DNA from: Lachnospiraceae bacterium UBA4380
GTDB taxonomy: Bacteria > Bacillota > Clostridia > Lachnospirales > Lachnospiraceae
Reading direction: 5' to 3'
DNA: 9,141 bases
NCBI GenBank assembly: GCA_002390025.1
Contig: DGRU01000087.1
Span: 13,950 to 23,090, forward strand
Below are positions 1-7,164 of the stretch, piece by piece (position 1 is the first letter of the stretch; each line of letters starts with the position of its first letter). The translations under genes were made by a program, and so were the position numbers. A model generated the notes under the pieces. That model worked only from the letters and a program-made list of their open reading frames with translations, did not search any database and was not told the origin of the DNA.

Positions 1-589
1 CGCTCATGGACTGGTAATCCGGCAGAGTCATTGTGAGTTCCGGATTCATGATGGCGAATTTCGCGCGGGAGATATCGTTGCCGTGTCCGCGCTTGATGCC
101 GGTCTTCTCATTGGTGATGACGGAGTCGTTGCTCATCTCGGAGCCGGCTGCCGCGATCGTCAGGATAACACCTACAGGCAGGCATGCCGTGGATTTTCTC
201 TTCTTGACATAGAAATCCCACACGTCGCCCTGCTCGGGATCCGCGATACCGTAGCCGATCGCCTTTGCGGAATCGATGACAGAGCCGCCGCCGACGGCAA
301 GGATAAAGTCAACACCTTCTTTTTTGCCCAGTTCAATGCCCTCGTAGACCAGGCCCAGGTGAGGGTTGGGGACAACGCCGCCCAGAGAGACATGGCCGAT
401 TCCCTCTGCATCCAGAGATGCACAGACCCTGTCGATCAGACCGGAGCGGATCGCGCTCTTGCCGCCGTAGTGGATCAGGACCTTCCTGCAGCCCTGTGCG
501 CTCACCAACGCGCCCAGTCTGTTCTCAGCGCCTTTTCCGAAGATCACTTTTGTAGGTGCATAGTAATCAAAATCTGCAGTACGAATCAT
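1..589 (-). CDS. Iron-containing alcohol dehydrogenase, butanol dehydrogenase type (N-terminal part; runs off the window)
   Basis: Probable NAD(P)H-dependent, metal-containing (type III) alcohol dehydrogenase reducing short-chain aldehydes to alcohols in the cytoplasm, a fermentative redox sink. Only the first 196 residues are present. The Rossmann-side dinucleotide domain is clear: a FGKG turn near residues 17-20, GVVPNP at 71-76 and the family signature GGGSVID at 100-106, followed by the AAAGSEMS segment around 146-153. The window ends just after LPDYQSMS (189-196), which in this family precedes the first Asp/His metal ligands, so the metal site cannot be checked. The start ATG at 589-587 is supported by AAGGAAAGGA (plus 598-607), 8 bases upstream. 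It lies 167 bases downstream of the glycosyltransferase on the same strand. Butanol dehydrogenase, YqhD-like and lactaldehyde reductase-like subfamilies share these motifs, so the substrate is uncertain. Confidence 0.9.
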   Translation of the reverse strand, partial: MIRTADFDYYAPTKVIFGKGAENRLGALVSAQGCRKVLIHYGGKSAIRSGLIDRVCASLDAEGIGHVSLGGVVPNPHLGLVYEGIELGKKEGVDFILAVGGGSVIDSAKAIGYGIADPEQGDVWDFYVKKRKSTACLPVGVILTIAAAGSEMSNDSVITNEKTGIKRGHGNDISRAKFAIMNPELTMTLPDYQSMS

Positions 590-756
590 TCTTTTTGTCC
601 TTTCCTTCCTTCAAAAAACCTGTATCAACCAAGCATCACTGTTTTTTTATCTTTATTGAGTTTCTTTATCTTTCTCATCTTTATCGCGCAGCACCCGCGG
701 CTTCCGCCGGGGGATCTGCGGACAGGACCCGCCTGCGGGCCCTGATTTTTCTGTAT
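590..756 (-). other. Intergenic stretch with two GC-rich hairpins and a purine-rich tract
   Basis: This is the gap between the glycosyltransferase stop and the alcohol dehydrogenase start. Read on the minus strand it first holds a hairpin (742-725; GGGCCCG / CGGGTCC, 4-base loop, one G-U pair), then a second (711-694; 7 bp with a one-base bulge and 3-base loop). Neither is followed by a U-run in the minus direction, so they are not classical intrinsic terminators. They may stabilise or separate the two messages. Next comes a purine-rich tract with repeated GATAAAGA units (plus-strand TCTTTATC at 663-670 and 678-685, a related ATCTTTAT at 649-656). I could not identify a convincing promoter for the dehydrogenase here. 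Confidence 0.4.
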
Positions 757-1782
757 TTACCCGATCCGGACATTGGTATCGTCCGGCTCTTCCCAGGTCT
801 TCTCGCTGATGATAAATCTGGGCCGGTGTTTGGTCTCCATGTATGTCTTGCCGACATATTCGCCTATGATGCCGATGCCCAGAAGCTGGATGCCTCCCAG
901 AAAGCAGAGGATACAGACCATGCTGGACCAGCCGGTGACAGTGGACCCCAGGAAGTAGGAGACGATCGACCAGATCACCCCGATAAAGCTGATGACGGCT
1001 ACGACGCATCCGAATCCGGTGATCAGGCGGATCGGCTTCGTGCTCATGCTGGTGATTCCGTCCAGGGCAAGCGCCAGCATCTTGGAGAGCGGGTAATGGC
1101 TCTGTCCCGCGATCCTCTCGTGCCTTTCATAGTAGACGGAAGTGCTCTTGAAGCCCACCAGAGGAAACATTCCCCGCAGGAACAGATTCACCTCATGGTA
1201 ATTCTCGAACGCCCGCAGGGCCCTGGCAGAGACGAGCCGGTAGTCGGCATGGTTGTAGACGACCTCCGTCCCCATCTTATTCATCATTTTGTAAAAGCCT
1301 TCCGCCGTCACCCGCTTGAACCAGGTATCGGTATCCCTGCGGGAGCGGACGCCGTAGACGATCTCACAGCCGTCAAGATACTGCCTCACCATTTCGTCCA
1401 TGGCATTGATGTCATCCTGCCCGTCACAGTCAATGGAGATTGTGATATCGCAGTATTCCTTGGCCTCCATGAGACCGGCCAGCACTGCGTTCTGGTGTCC
1501 GCGGTTCCTGCTCTGTGCAATCCCGACATAGCGGGGGTCTTCCCGGGACAGCGACCGGATGATCTCCCATGTTCTGTCTTTTGAACCGTCGTTGACAAAG
1601 AGGATCCGGCTCTCCTTATGAATCAGTCCCTCCCCGGCCAGCTGCTCGATCTTCTCCAGAAACATGGGCGCTGTGATCGGCAGGACCTCCTGCTCGTTGT
1701 AGCAGGGGATGACGATCCACAGAATCGGAAGGTTCCTGTTTGTGTTCTTTTTCAAAGTTTCCATCGCATCCTGATCTATCAT
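757..1782 (-). CDS. GT2-family membrane glycosyltransferase (GtrB/DPM1-like polyprenyl-phosphate glycosyltransferase)
   Basis: A GT-A fold family 2 glycosyltransferase of the bactoprenol-glucosyltransferase / dolichol-phosphate mannose synthase-like type. By family knowledge it transfers a sugar from a nucleotide sugar to undecaprenyl phosphate at the inner face of the membrane, for later envelope decoration. Visible in 341 residues: PCYNE (26-30), VNDGSKDRT (63-71), the metal-binding DCDGQDD (118-124), DYRL (180-183), a basic segment with RIAGQSHYPLSKM (223-235), and two C-terminal membrane segments (about 253-278 and 287-308) typical of GtrB-like enzymes. The upstream RBS (CGGACAT) is weak; ATG at 1764 (Met7), preceded by CAGGATGCG, is a credible alternative start and is closer to the family's usual N-terminus. 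A separate promoter lies upstream (1882-1910). No flippase or acceptor-modifying gene is next to it, so sugar and acceptor are unknown. Confidence 0.92.
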   Translation of the reverse strand: MIDQDAMETLKKNTNRNLPILWIVIPCYNEQEVLPITAPMFLEKIEQLAGEGLIHKESRILFVNDGSKDRTWEIIRSLSREDPRYVGIAQSRNRGHQNAVLAGLMEAKEYCDITISIDCDGQDDINAMDEMVRQYLDGCEIVYGVRSRRDTDTWFKRVTAEGFYKMMNKMGTEVVYNHADYRLVSARALRAFENYHEVNLFLRGMFPLVGFKSTSVYYERHERIAGQSHYPLSKMLALALDGITSMSTKPIRLITGFGCVVAVISFIGVIWSIVSYFLGSTVTGWSSMVCILCFLGGIQLLGIGIIGEYVGKTYMETKHRPRFIISEKTWEEPDDTNVRIG

Positions 1783-1881
1783 ATATGTCCGCTTTTTTCT
1801 TTTTTACGCGCAAAAAAGACGCGCAAAGGCTTCTCTGTACTGACGACCGGGTTCCGCCCTTGCTCCATCTCCGTAATCAGT

Positions 1882-1910
1882 ATTGTAAACATGTGCATGG
1901 AAAAAAGCAA
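1882..1910 (-). promoter_or_regulatory. Candidate sigma-70/SigA promoter for the glycosyltransferase gene
   Basis: On the minus strand, TTGCTT (plus 1905-1910) and TACAAT (plus 1882-1887) are separated by exactly 17 bases. The -10 matches 5 of 6 consensus positions and the -35 matches 4 of 6. It falls in the 166-base gap after the helicase stop and would give a leader of roughly 90 bases before the ATG at 1782. That leader contains a direct repeat ACGCGCAAA (plus 1806-1814 and 1819-1827) next to A- and T-runs. The promoter implies the glycosyltransferase can be transcribed separately from the helicase. Confidence 0.6.
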
Positions 1911-1948
1911 GAAATCAGTACTCTTTTTGCGCATGGGTCCGTGGCCGG

Positions 1949-4141
1949 TTACTGCAGTTTTTCGATTTTTGCACGGAAGGTGATCCGCCGGTCGGTATCC
2001 ATATCGTCAAAGCGGATAATGTAGGCGGACCGGTCTATATCCACGCCCGTAACAGTGCCCGGGCCGAAAATGCGGTGCCTGATCCTGTCCCCCTCTTTGA
2101 GGAGAGTATCGTCTTTTTCCGGACGCAGTCCGCGGTCACTGAGACGGATGTGGGCCTTGGCTTCCTTGATCAGGTTTTCATCCATATCCGGGACAAAACT
2201 GATGAGGGCGGGATCGATATCCAGCACAAAGCGCGAGGGATAGCGGGGCGAACCGTCGAAATTGCGGCCCTGGGCCTCGCTCATGTAGAGCCCTTTCTGC
2301 GCGCGCGTGATGGCGACAAAGGCGAGGCGCCGCTCCTCCTCCATTCCCTCCAGGGTGCGTGTCTTGCGGGAGGGAAAAATGCCCTCGTTCATGCCGCACA
2401 GAAAGACATAGGGAAACTCCAGCCCCTTGGCCGTGTGGACCGTCATCATGCGCACCCTGTCATCGGTCCCTGCATCCGCGTCACTGTTGGAAAAAAGAGC
2501 CGCGTGGCGCAGGTAATCCTCCAGTGTCGTCTCCTCGCCGCAGGTCGTCTCGTAGATATAGACGGACTGCTTGAGCTCCGCCAGGTTGTCGAGCCGCTCC
2601 TGGCTTCCCTCTGTGCGCAGCGCCTTCTCATAGCCGCTCTCATCCAGGACGGCAGAGAGGACCTCCGAGACAGGCCTTCCGGCAGATTCGGAGGAAAAGC
2701 GTTCGATGAGCTCTATAAACTGCTTCGCCTTCGTTCCCTTGAAAATATCGTTGTCGATATAGCGCTTGAGCGCCTCGTAGAGAGACATTTTCGCCGCTTC
2801 CGCCATTTCCCGCAGAAAGGCCATCCTGCGCTCTCCCATATTCCGGCGGGGCCGGTTGACCACACGCGCAAAGGAGAGGTCATCCCTGTAGGCGATCATC
2901 CTCAGATAAGACAGGGCATCCTTGATCTCCATGCGCCCGAAAAACTGCACGCCGCTGTAGATTGTATAGGGAATCTCTTTTTTCAAAAAAGCTTCCTCTA
3001 CGCTGCGGGTCACGTGATGGGCCCTGTAGAGCACGGTGATGTCCCGGTAGGGGATCTCCTTCTGGGTGTGAAGGTCCTCGATCTTCTCCGCGATCCACTG
3101 TGCCTCGTCGGCGGTGGTCCTGGCGTGGTGACAGACCGGGACAAAGCCGCCCGGCAGCGTGGGGATGAGGTCCTTTTTGATGCGGATGATATTTCTGCCG
3201 ATCAGGGAATTTGCCGCATCCAGGATCTGGGGTGTCGAGCGGTAGTTTTCCATCATCATGACGGTTTTGGCGCCCGGGAAATGTTTATCGAATTCCAGCA
3301 GATATTTGACGTTGGCGCCGCGCCAGGTGTAGATGGTCTGGTCGGGGTCTCCCACAATAAAGAGGTTTTTGTGATGGGCGCAGAGCACGCTCATCAGCTC
3401 ATACTGCAGATCGTCAATGTCCTGGAACTCGTCGATCATGATATATTCCAGACGGCTCTGCCATTTGAGGCGGATATCGGGTCTCTGTGAAAAAATGTAG
3501 AGGGAAAACTTGATCAGGTCGTTGTAGTCCAGGCCGAAACACTTTTTCTCCTGATACAGATAGCCGTAAAAAATAATATCGGAGGCATCTTCCGCTTTCA
3601 GATATTTTTCGCGCAGGGTATCCAGGGACATGGTGATCATATCCAGGTAATACTGAGGCTCCTTGAAGATCTTGCGGATCTCGATCATGTCCCGTGCCTG
3701 TCCGTAGGTCATGTCGCGCAGGGTCAGTCCCCGCTCCTCGTAGATCGTGCCCAGCATGGCGTCGATATCGGCGTTGTCCAGGACCAGAAAGCTTTTGGGG
3801 TACTGGACCGCATTGCTGTCCTCCTGCAGAACGGAGACGCAGAAGCCGTGAAAGGTATTGATATAGCCCGTGTCGTTGTCCCCGGTCAGCATGTGGATGC
3901 GCTGGCGCATCTCATTGGCAGACTTGTTGGTAAAGGTCACGCAGAGGATATTTCCGGGCAGAATGCCGATCTCGTTTACCAGGAAGGCAAAGCGGCGGGA
4001 AAGAGCCCGTGTCTTGCCTGAGCCCGCGCCCGCGATCACGCGCACGAAGCCCTCCGTCGAGGTGACGGCCTCAAGCTGGGCGGCATTGAGCCCCTCCAGT
4101 TCCTGTATATCCTGAAAATCGTCGTAGTCGTGTTCGTGCAT
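1949..4141 (-). CDS. UvrD/PcrA-family ATP-dependent DNA helicase (SF1A)
   Basis: A 730-residue superfamily 1A 3'-5' DNA helicase for repair or recombination, acting on the chromosome. Motifs appear in order: Q motif GLNAAQ (17-22), Walker A AGAGSGKT (37-44), motif Ia VTFTNKSANEM (68-78), motif Ib TFHGFC (96-101), Walker B IDEFQD (236-241), motif III GDPDQTIYTWRGA (264-276), motif IV NYRST (299-303), motif V VHTAKGLE (568-575), motif VI VAITRA (609-614). The last ~50 residues (EGDRIRHRIFGPGTV onward) match the Tudor-like C-terminal domain of PcrA/UvrD that contacts RNA polymerase. Length agrees with PcrA (about 720-750). I chose the ATG at 4141 over the longer reading frame because GAGGA lies 5 bases upstream and the extra 20 residues are cysteine-rich and unlike the family. 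It lies 165 bases after the DUF815 ATPase, probably in the same operon. Whether it is the main PcrA or a paralogue cannot be told here. Confidence 0.95.
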   Translation of the reverse strand: MHEHDYDDFQDIQELEGLNAAQLEAVTSTEGFVRVIAGAGSGKTRALSRRFAFLVNEIGILPGNILCVTFTNKSANEMRQRIHMLTGDNDTGYINTFHGFCVSVLQEDSNAVQYPKSFLVLDNADIDAMLGTIYEERGLTLRDMTYGQARDMIEIRKIFKEPQYYLDMITMSLDTLREKYLKAEDASDIIFYGYLYQEKKCFGLDYNDLIKFSLYIFSQRPDIRLKWQSRLEYIMIDEFQDIDDLQYELMSVLCAHHKNLFIVGDPDQTIYTWRGANVKYLLEFDKHFPGAKTVMMMENYRSTPQILDAANSLIGRNIIRIKKDLIPTLPGGFVPVCHHARTTADEAQWIAEKIEDLHTQKEIPYRDITVLYRAHHVTRSVEEAFLKKEIPYTIYSGVQFFGRMEIKDALSYLRMIAYRDDLSFARVVNRPRRNMGERRMAFLREMAEAAKMSLYEALKRYIDNDIFKGTKAKQFIELIERFSSESAGRPVSEVLSAVLDESGYEKALRTEGSQERLDNLAELKQSVYIYETTCGEETTLEDYLRHAALFSNSDADAGTDDRVRMMTVHTAKGLEFPYVFLCGMNEGIFPSRKTRTLEGMEEERRLAFVAITRAQKGLYMSEAQGRNFDGSPRYPSRFVLDIDPALISFVPDMDENLIKEAKAHIRLSDRGLRPEKDDTLLKEGDRIRHRIFGPGTVTGVDIDRSAYIIRFDDMDTDRRITFRAKIEKLQ

Positions 4142-4279
4142 GGCATTCCTCAAAAGAATGGTTGGTAGATTGCATAAGCAGCACGAGCCTTCGCAGCGCA
4201 TATTCTGGCGGAGTTTCAGGATTTCTTCGCAAAGATGTACTAAGGCTCTGATTATGCTGCGGGCGGGCCGCTTTAACTC

Positions 4280-4306
4280 GTATTCCGTGTTGAAGACACG
4301 GAATAC
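4280..4306 (-). other. Perfect 11-bp hairpin touching the DUF815 gene stop codon
   Basis: GTATTCCGTGT and ACACGGAATAC form a perfect 11-bp stem with a 5-base loop (CTTCA on the minus strand). The stem begins at the base immediately after the TGA of the ATPase gene (4307-4309). The following minus-strand sequence (GAGTTAAAGCGG) has no U-run, so this is not a standard intrinsic terminator. It could protect the upstream message from 3' exonucleases, lower read-through into the helicase gene, or mark an RNA processing point. The remaining gap to the helicase (4142-4279) shows no clear promoter. Confidence 0.6.
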
Positions 4307-5734
4307 TCAATACTCTCCTGCGCCCGCAAGGAAGTTGATGAACTGTTGGGCGGTACGGCCGGTGGCGCCGCCGCTGCGGAGTTCCCACTGGTTGGCCTTG
4401 AGGGCGAGTTCCTGCTCGCTGAGGGTGATCTGGGGATAGCGTTTGGCCAATTCCTGAACGATGTGCAGGTACTCTTTGTGGGAGGGCTTCATGTAGCCGA
4501 TGGAGATCCCGAAGCGGGCCACGAGGGAGAGTTTCTCCTGCATGGTATCCGAGCGGTGGAGTTCATCGTCGCGGTCTGCGCGGTCTGACCAGGTCTCGCG
4601 GATCAGGTGGCGGCGGTTGGAGGTGGCGTAGATGAGCACGTTCTCGGGTTTGGTCTCGAGGCCGCCTTCAATCACTGCCTTGAGGTATTTGTACTCGATC
4701 TCGAATTCCTCGAAGGAGAGATCGTCCATGTAGATGATAAAGCGGTAGTTGCGGTTTTTGACCTCGGCGAGGATCCGCTGCAGGTAGCGGAACTCGTGTT
4801 TGTAGACCTCGATCATGCGGAGGCCGCGGTCGTAATACTGGTTGAGGATGGCTTTGATGCTGGTGGATTTGCCTGTGCCGGCGTCGCCGTACAGCAGGAC
4901 GTTGTTGGCGGCACGTCCGCTGACAAAAGCCTCGGTATTGGCGATCAGTTTCTCCTTCTGCAGTTCATAGCCGATCAGGTCATCGAGCACGACATCGCTT
5001 GTCGCCGTGATGGGAATGAGGAAGTCGTCCTCTCCCGCAGCGACGTAGTCCACCGGCCTTGCTGTGCTGCCGGCGGAAGGCAGTCCCGCACAGGCGGCCA
5101 TTGACACTGCCGGTCCCGCGGCAGATCCCTGGCCGGAGGCATCGATGGCATTGCTCCATCTCTCGTTGATGCGGAAAGCCTTGTTGAGGCCGAACATTCC
5201 CACGCCGTAATCCCGGTAAAAATCGGTCACGGCGGTGTACATATCGTTCTCATCTGCCGCCTGCTCGAGCTTTTCGCTCAGCGCCTGCACCTTTTCGGAG
5301 ACGCTGTGATTATAGACTCTCTCTTTTTTGCCTACCGCATGATAGTCCTCGATGACGGAAAAGACGTCCATGTCCAGCGCCTCTTCCAGCGGAGAAAAAT
5401 CGTAGTCAAACAGCTTTTTGAACACGCGCAGATCATTTTTTACAAAGTGATTGACCGAGCCCTCGTTGGCTCCCGTCTTCTCGGAGACCAGTGTGAAGGG
5501 GGTCTCTGTCATGGCGAGCAGAAAGGCCAGATAGTTGTGCCACAGATTTTTGTTAAACCCGTAGCGGGTCGCCAGATCCAGCAGTCTGTGGATCTGATCC
5601 AGAATACGCCCGGTCAGCGCCTCCTTATCATAATTTCCCCGGTCAAACTCCCTGCACACCTGCGAGAGCTGCATGAGGATGCTGTCCTCTCCAATTTCGC
5701 GGTAAACAATCAGTTTAGAAGTCAGTCTGTACAT
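4307..5734 (-). CDS. DUF815-family AAA+ ATPase (uncharacterised)
   Basis: A 475-residue protein with an N-terminal helical region (1-195), an Ala/Ser/Gly-rich linker (about 198-235), and a C-terminal AAA+ domain resembling the DUF815 family. Visible: Walker A GDAGTGKS (283-290), Walker [13 protein letters not shown] (332-343), sensor-1-like [12 protein letters not shown] (367-378), and a C-terminal arginine-containing [17 protein letters not shown] segment (453-469), recalling the GRTA-QF ending of DUF815 proteins. No signal peptide or membrane segment is seen, so it is likely cytoplasmic. The substrate is unknown and I do not assign a function. The start ATG at 5734 has AAGAGGT 6 bases upstream. 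It is followed on the same strand by the helicase gene, so a DNA-related role is possible but only suggested by position. Confidence 0.88.
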   Translation of the reverse strand: MYRLTSKLIVYREIGEDSILMQLSQVCREFDRGNYDKEALTGRILDQIHRLLDLATRYGFNKNLWHNYLAFLLAMTETPFTLVSEKTGANEGSVNHFVKNDLRVFKKLFDYDFSPLEEALDMDVFSVIEDYHAVGKKERVYNHSVSEKVQALSEKLEQAADENDMYTAVTDFYRDYGVGMFGLNKAFRINERWSNAIDASGQGSAAGPAVSMAACAGLPSAGSTARPVDYVAAGEDDFLIPITATSDVVLDDLIGYELQKEKLIANTEAFVSGRAANNVLLYGDAGTGKSTSIKAILNQYYDRGLRMIEVYKHEFRYLQRILAEVKNRNYRFIIYMDDLSFEEFEIEYKYLKAVIEGGLETKPENVLIYATSNRRHLIRETWSDRADRDDELHRSDTMQEKLSLVARFGISIGYMKPSHKEYLHIVQELAKRYPQITLSEQELALKANQWELRSGGATGRTAQQFINFLAGAGEY

Positions 5735-5801
5735 GCAAATACCTCTTAGAAATACTTTCCGGAACCTGCCGGATCATCCCGGATCACCCGTAAAACAGAA
5801 A

Positions 5802-5845
5802 ATGCCGACTGTTTTTATAGTACCATAAAAACAACTGTTCGGCAT
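5802..5845 (-). other. Bulged hairpin with U-rich 3' side upstream of the DUF815 gene
   Basis: ATGCCGA pairs with TCGGCAT and an inner TGTTTTTAT pairs with ATAAAAACA around a 6-base loop, with four extra bases on one side. In the minus direction it is followed by TTTCTGTTTTA. It lies between the ddh terminator and the ATPase start, so it may be a second tandem terminator for ddh or a leader attenuator for the ATPase operon. Just downstream (plus 5769-5789) is a short direct repeat of TGATCCGG on the minus strand. Confidence 0.5.
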
Positions 5846-5858
5846 CAGAATCATCTTT

Positions 5859-5864
5859 ATTATA
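5859..5864 (-). promoter_or_regulatory. Possible -10 element for the DUF815-helicase operon
   Basis: A perfect TATAAT lies on the minus strand within the palindrome TATTATAATA (5858-5867). No good -35 is found 16-18 bases upstream, where the terminator stem of ddh lies, so this is a weak promoter call. If used, transcription would start near 5852, directly in front of the 5845-5802 hairpin. Confidence 0.3.
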
Positions 5865-5874
5865 ATAGCCGGTT

Positions 5875-5913
5875 AAAAATGCCTTTTCCGGTAGATACAT
5901 ACCGGAAAAGGCA
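5875..5913 (-). terminator. Rho-independent terminator of ddh
   Basis: On the minus strand a perfect 14-bp stem (TGCCTTTTCCGGTA / TACCGGAAAAGGCA) with a 6-base loop is followed immediately by TTTTT (plus 5875-5879). It lies 26 bases after the ddh stop codon, the expected place and orientation. Confidence 0.93.
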
Positions 5914-5939
5914 GATAAAACCTGTTTCTTACGCGCAGC

Positions 5940-6926
5940 TTACAGCAGGTGTGCGCGCAGTTCTTCGGGGGCGGATGCGCTGAGGTAAGCGGGCGCAACG
6001 TCGAAGACCGTGATGGCGCCGGTGCGGCCCTCTTTGCTCATTCTGGCAACGGCTCTCGCATAGGCTGCGAGGACGGAGCCGGTGAATTCGGGGTTGGAGT
6101 CGAGCTTGAGGCTGTACTCGATGACATGGCCGTGCTCTTTGTTCAGGCCGGTCACGCCGCTGCGGATGACGCTGCCGCCGTGAGGAAGACCGGAGTGATC
6201 GCGCTTCATCTCCTCCGCGCTGATGAAGTGTACGGTGGTGTCATACTCGTCAAAGTAATTGGGCATGGTCTTGATCTCGTTCTCGATGCGGGCAAGATCA
6301 GCGCCTTCCTTTGCGACGACGAAGCACTCTCTGGTGTGTTTCTGGCGGGTCGTGAGCTCGGGGTTCTCACCCTTGCGGACGCTTTCGACTGCTGCGTCCA
6401 CGGGGATGGTGTACTGACGTGCATCCGCGACGCCTTCGATCCTGCGGACAGCATCGGAGTGGCCCTGGCTGACACCCTTGCCCCAGAAAGTGTAATCTTT
6501 GCCCTCGGGCAGGATGCAGTTCATGTAAAGGCGGTTCAGTGAGAACATACCGGGATCCCAGCCGCAGGAGATCAGACCGACCTTGCCGCCCTTTTTCGCT
6601 GCCGCGTCAACATTGGCAAAATGGGCCGGAATATTTGCGTGGGTATCAAAGCTGTCCACCACGTTGAACATCTCTGCATATTTAGGGGTCTGGACGGGAA
6701 GATCCGTAGCGCTGCCGCCGCAGATCACCAGGACATCGATCTTGTCCTTCATATCTGCTGCCGCGTCCTGGGAAAGGACAGGCACGCCTGCTGTGCGGAT
6801 GCTGACAGATGCGGGATCACGGCGTGTAAAAACAGCCGCCAGCTCCAGATCATCGTTCTGCATGATCGCGCTCTCCACGCCCTTTGCCAGATTGCCGTAA
6901 CCGAGGATTCCGATTTTGATACTCAT
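5940..6926 (-). CDS. ddh: meso-Diaminopimelate dehydrogenase
   Basis: NADPH-dependent enzyme (EC 1.4.1.16) that reductively aminates L-2-amino-6-oxopimelate (tetrahydrodipicolinate) with ammonia to meso-diaminopimelate in a single cytoplasmic step, bypassing the succinylase/acetylase branches of lysine and peptidoglycan precursor synthesis. The 328 residues show an N-terminal Rossmann motif GYGNLAKG (9-16), VDSFDTH (90-96), SCGWDPG (120-126), FWGKGVSQGHSDAVRRI (147-163), TIP (173-175), R199 in KHTRE, and LPHGG (247-251). These agree in spacing with substrate-contacting residues I recall for the Corynebacterium glutamicum enzyme. The frame extends 39 residues further upstream, but ATG at 6926 has AAGGAG 9 bases before it and starts directly at the Rossmann strand (MSIKIGILGYG), so it is the correct start. 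Single-gene unit with its own terminator; candidate promoter at 6991-7019. Confidence 0.95.
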   Translation of the reverse strand: MSIKIGILGYGNLAKGVESAIMQNDDLELAAVFTRRDPASVSIRTAGVPVLSQDAAADMKDKIDVLVICGGSATDLPVQTPKYAEMFNVVDSFDTHANIPAHFANVDAAAKKGGKVGLISCGWDPGMFSLNRLYMNCILPEGKDYTFWGKGVSQGHSDAVRRIEGVADARQYTIPVDAAVESVRKGENPELTTRQKHTRECFVVAKEGADLARIENEIKTMPNYFDEYDTTVHFISAEEMKRDHSGLPHGGSVIRSGVTGLNKEHGHVIEYSLKLDSNPEFTGSVLAAYARAVARMSKEGRTGAITVFDVAPAYLSASAPEELRAHLL

Positions 6927-6990
6927 TCCTGCTTTCTCCTTGCTTGAATTGCTGAATATGATATTAAATGTACCTTTTGATCGTCTGATA

Positions 6991-7019
6991 GTTATAAATG
7001 AAACTGCGTTGTCTGTGCA
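6991..7019 (-). promoter_or_regulatory. Candidate ddh promoter
   Basis: Minus-strand TGCACA (plus 7014-7019, 4 of 6 consensus matches) and TATAAC (plus 6991-6996, 5 of 6) are separated by 17 bases, giving a leader of about 60 bases before the ddh start. A second weaker pair, TTGTTA ... TATGTG, lies further upstream and overlaps the 7051-7068 dyad. I see no lysine riboswitch-sized leader. Confidence 0.5.
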
Positions 7020-7036
7020 GTGCCTGCCGCGGCACT
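7019..7036. repeat. Dyad AGTGCC-N6-GGCACT beside the ddh promoter
   Basis: A perfect 6-bp inverted repeat with a 6-base centre, overlapping the last base of the proposed ddh -35. Position and symmetry suit a transcription-factor operator, but I recognise no known consensus. Confidence 0.35.
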
Positions 7037-7050
7037 TCATCACATAAACG

Positions 7051-7068
7051 TGTTAAAGTGTTTTAACA
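7051..7068. promoter_or_regulatory. Operator-like dyad TGTTAAA-N4-TTTAACA
   Basis: A perfect 7-bp inverted repeat around GTGT in the divergent region, about 30 bases upstream of the ddh -35 and about 60 bases upstream of the plus-strand -35 at 7130. The half-sites recall Rex-type sites (TTGTTAA-N4-TTAACAA), but the equivalent half-sites here are 6 bases apart rather than 4 and one outer base differs. Regulator identity is therefore unknown. Confidence 0.45.
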
Positions 7069-7129
7069 AGAAAATAGTATAGCATTCCTTTTTCCAGATG
7101 GCAATAGAAACGTTCCCTCTATTTGCCTA

Positions 7130-7158
7130 TTGATTTGATAGGTGATATGCTGTATGAT
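7130..7158 (+). promoter_or_regulatory. Candidate promoter for the amidotransferase transcript
   Basis: TTGATT (7130-7135) and TATGAT (7153-7158) are 17 bases apart; the -10 matches 5 of 6 consensus bases and the -35 matches 4 of 6. An overlapping pair TTGCCT / TATGCT is weaker. Transcription would begin near 7165, leaving a leader of about 300 bases before the amidotransferase start. Confidence 0.5.
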
Positions 7159-7164
7159 TCCTTT

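Noticed and set aside
725..742. Terminator after the glycosyltransferase gene
   Set aside because: The stem is GC-rich, but on the minus strand it is not followed by a U-run; the T-run lies on the wrong side.
83..745. 220-codon open frame on the plus strand
   Set aside because: Antisense to the alcohol dehydrogenase, which carries the GGGSVID signature in the correct frame.
556..1584. 342-codon open frame on the plus strand
   Set aside because: Antisense to the glycosyltransferase, with no family motif and no supporting RBS; a shadow frame.
2075..3490. 471-codon open frame on the plus strand
   Set aside because: It lies entirely antisense to the helicase gene, whose motifs are complete. 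It has no recognisable domain and reflects the low stop frequency opposite GC-rich codons.
4142..4201. 20-residue N-terminal extension of the helicase
   Set aside because: Cysteine-rich and unlike the family; GAGGA 5 bases before the ATG at 4141 supports the shorter protein.
6927..7043. 39-residue N-terminal extension of ddh
   Set aside because: AAGGAG precedes the ATG at 6926 and the Rossmann fold starts there; the extension also covers the proposed promoter.
7050..7070. Canonical Rex binding site
   Set aside because: The half-sites resemble Rex sites, but they are 6 rather than 4 bases apart and one outer base differs, so I call it only an unidentified dyad.
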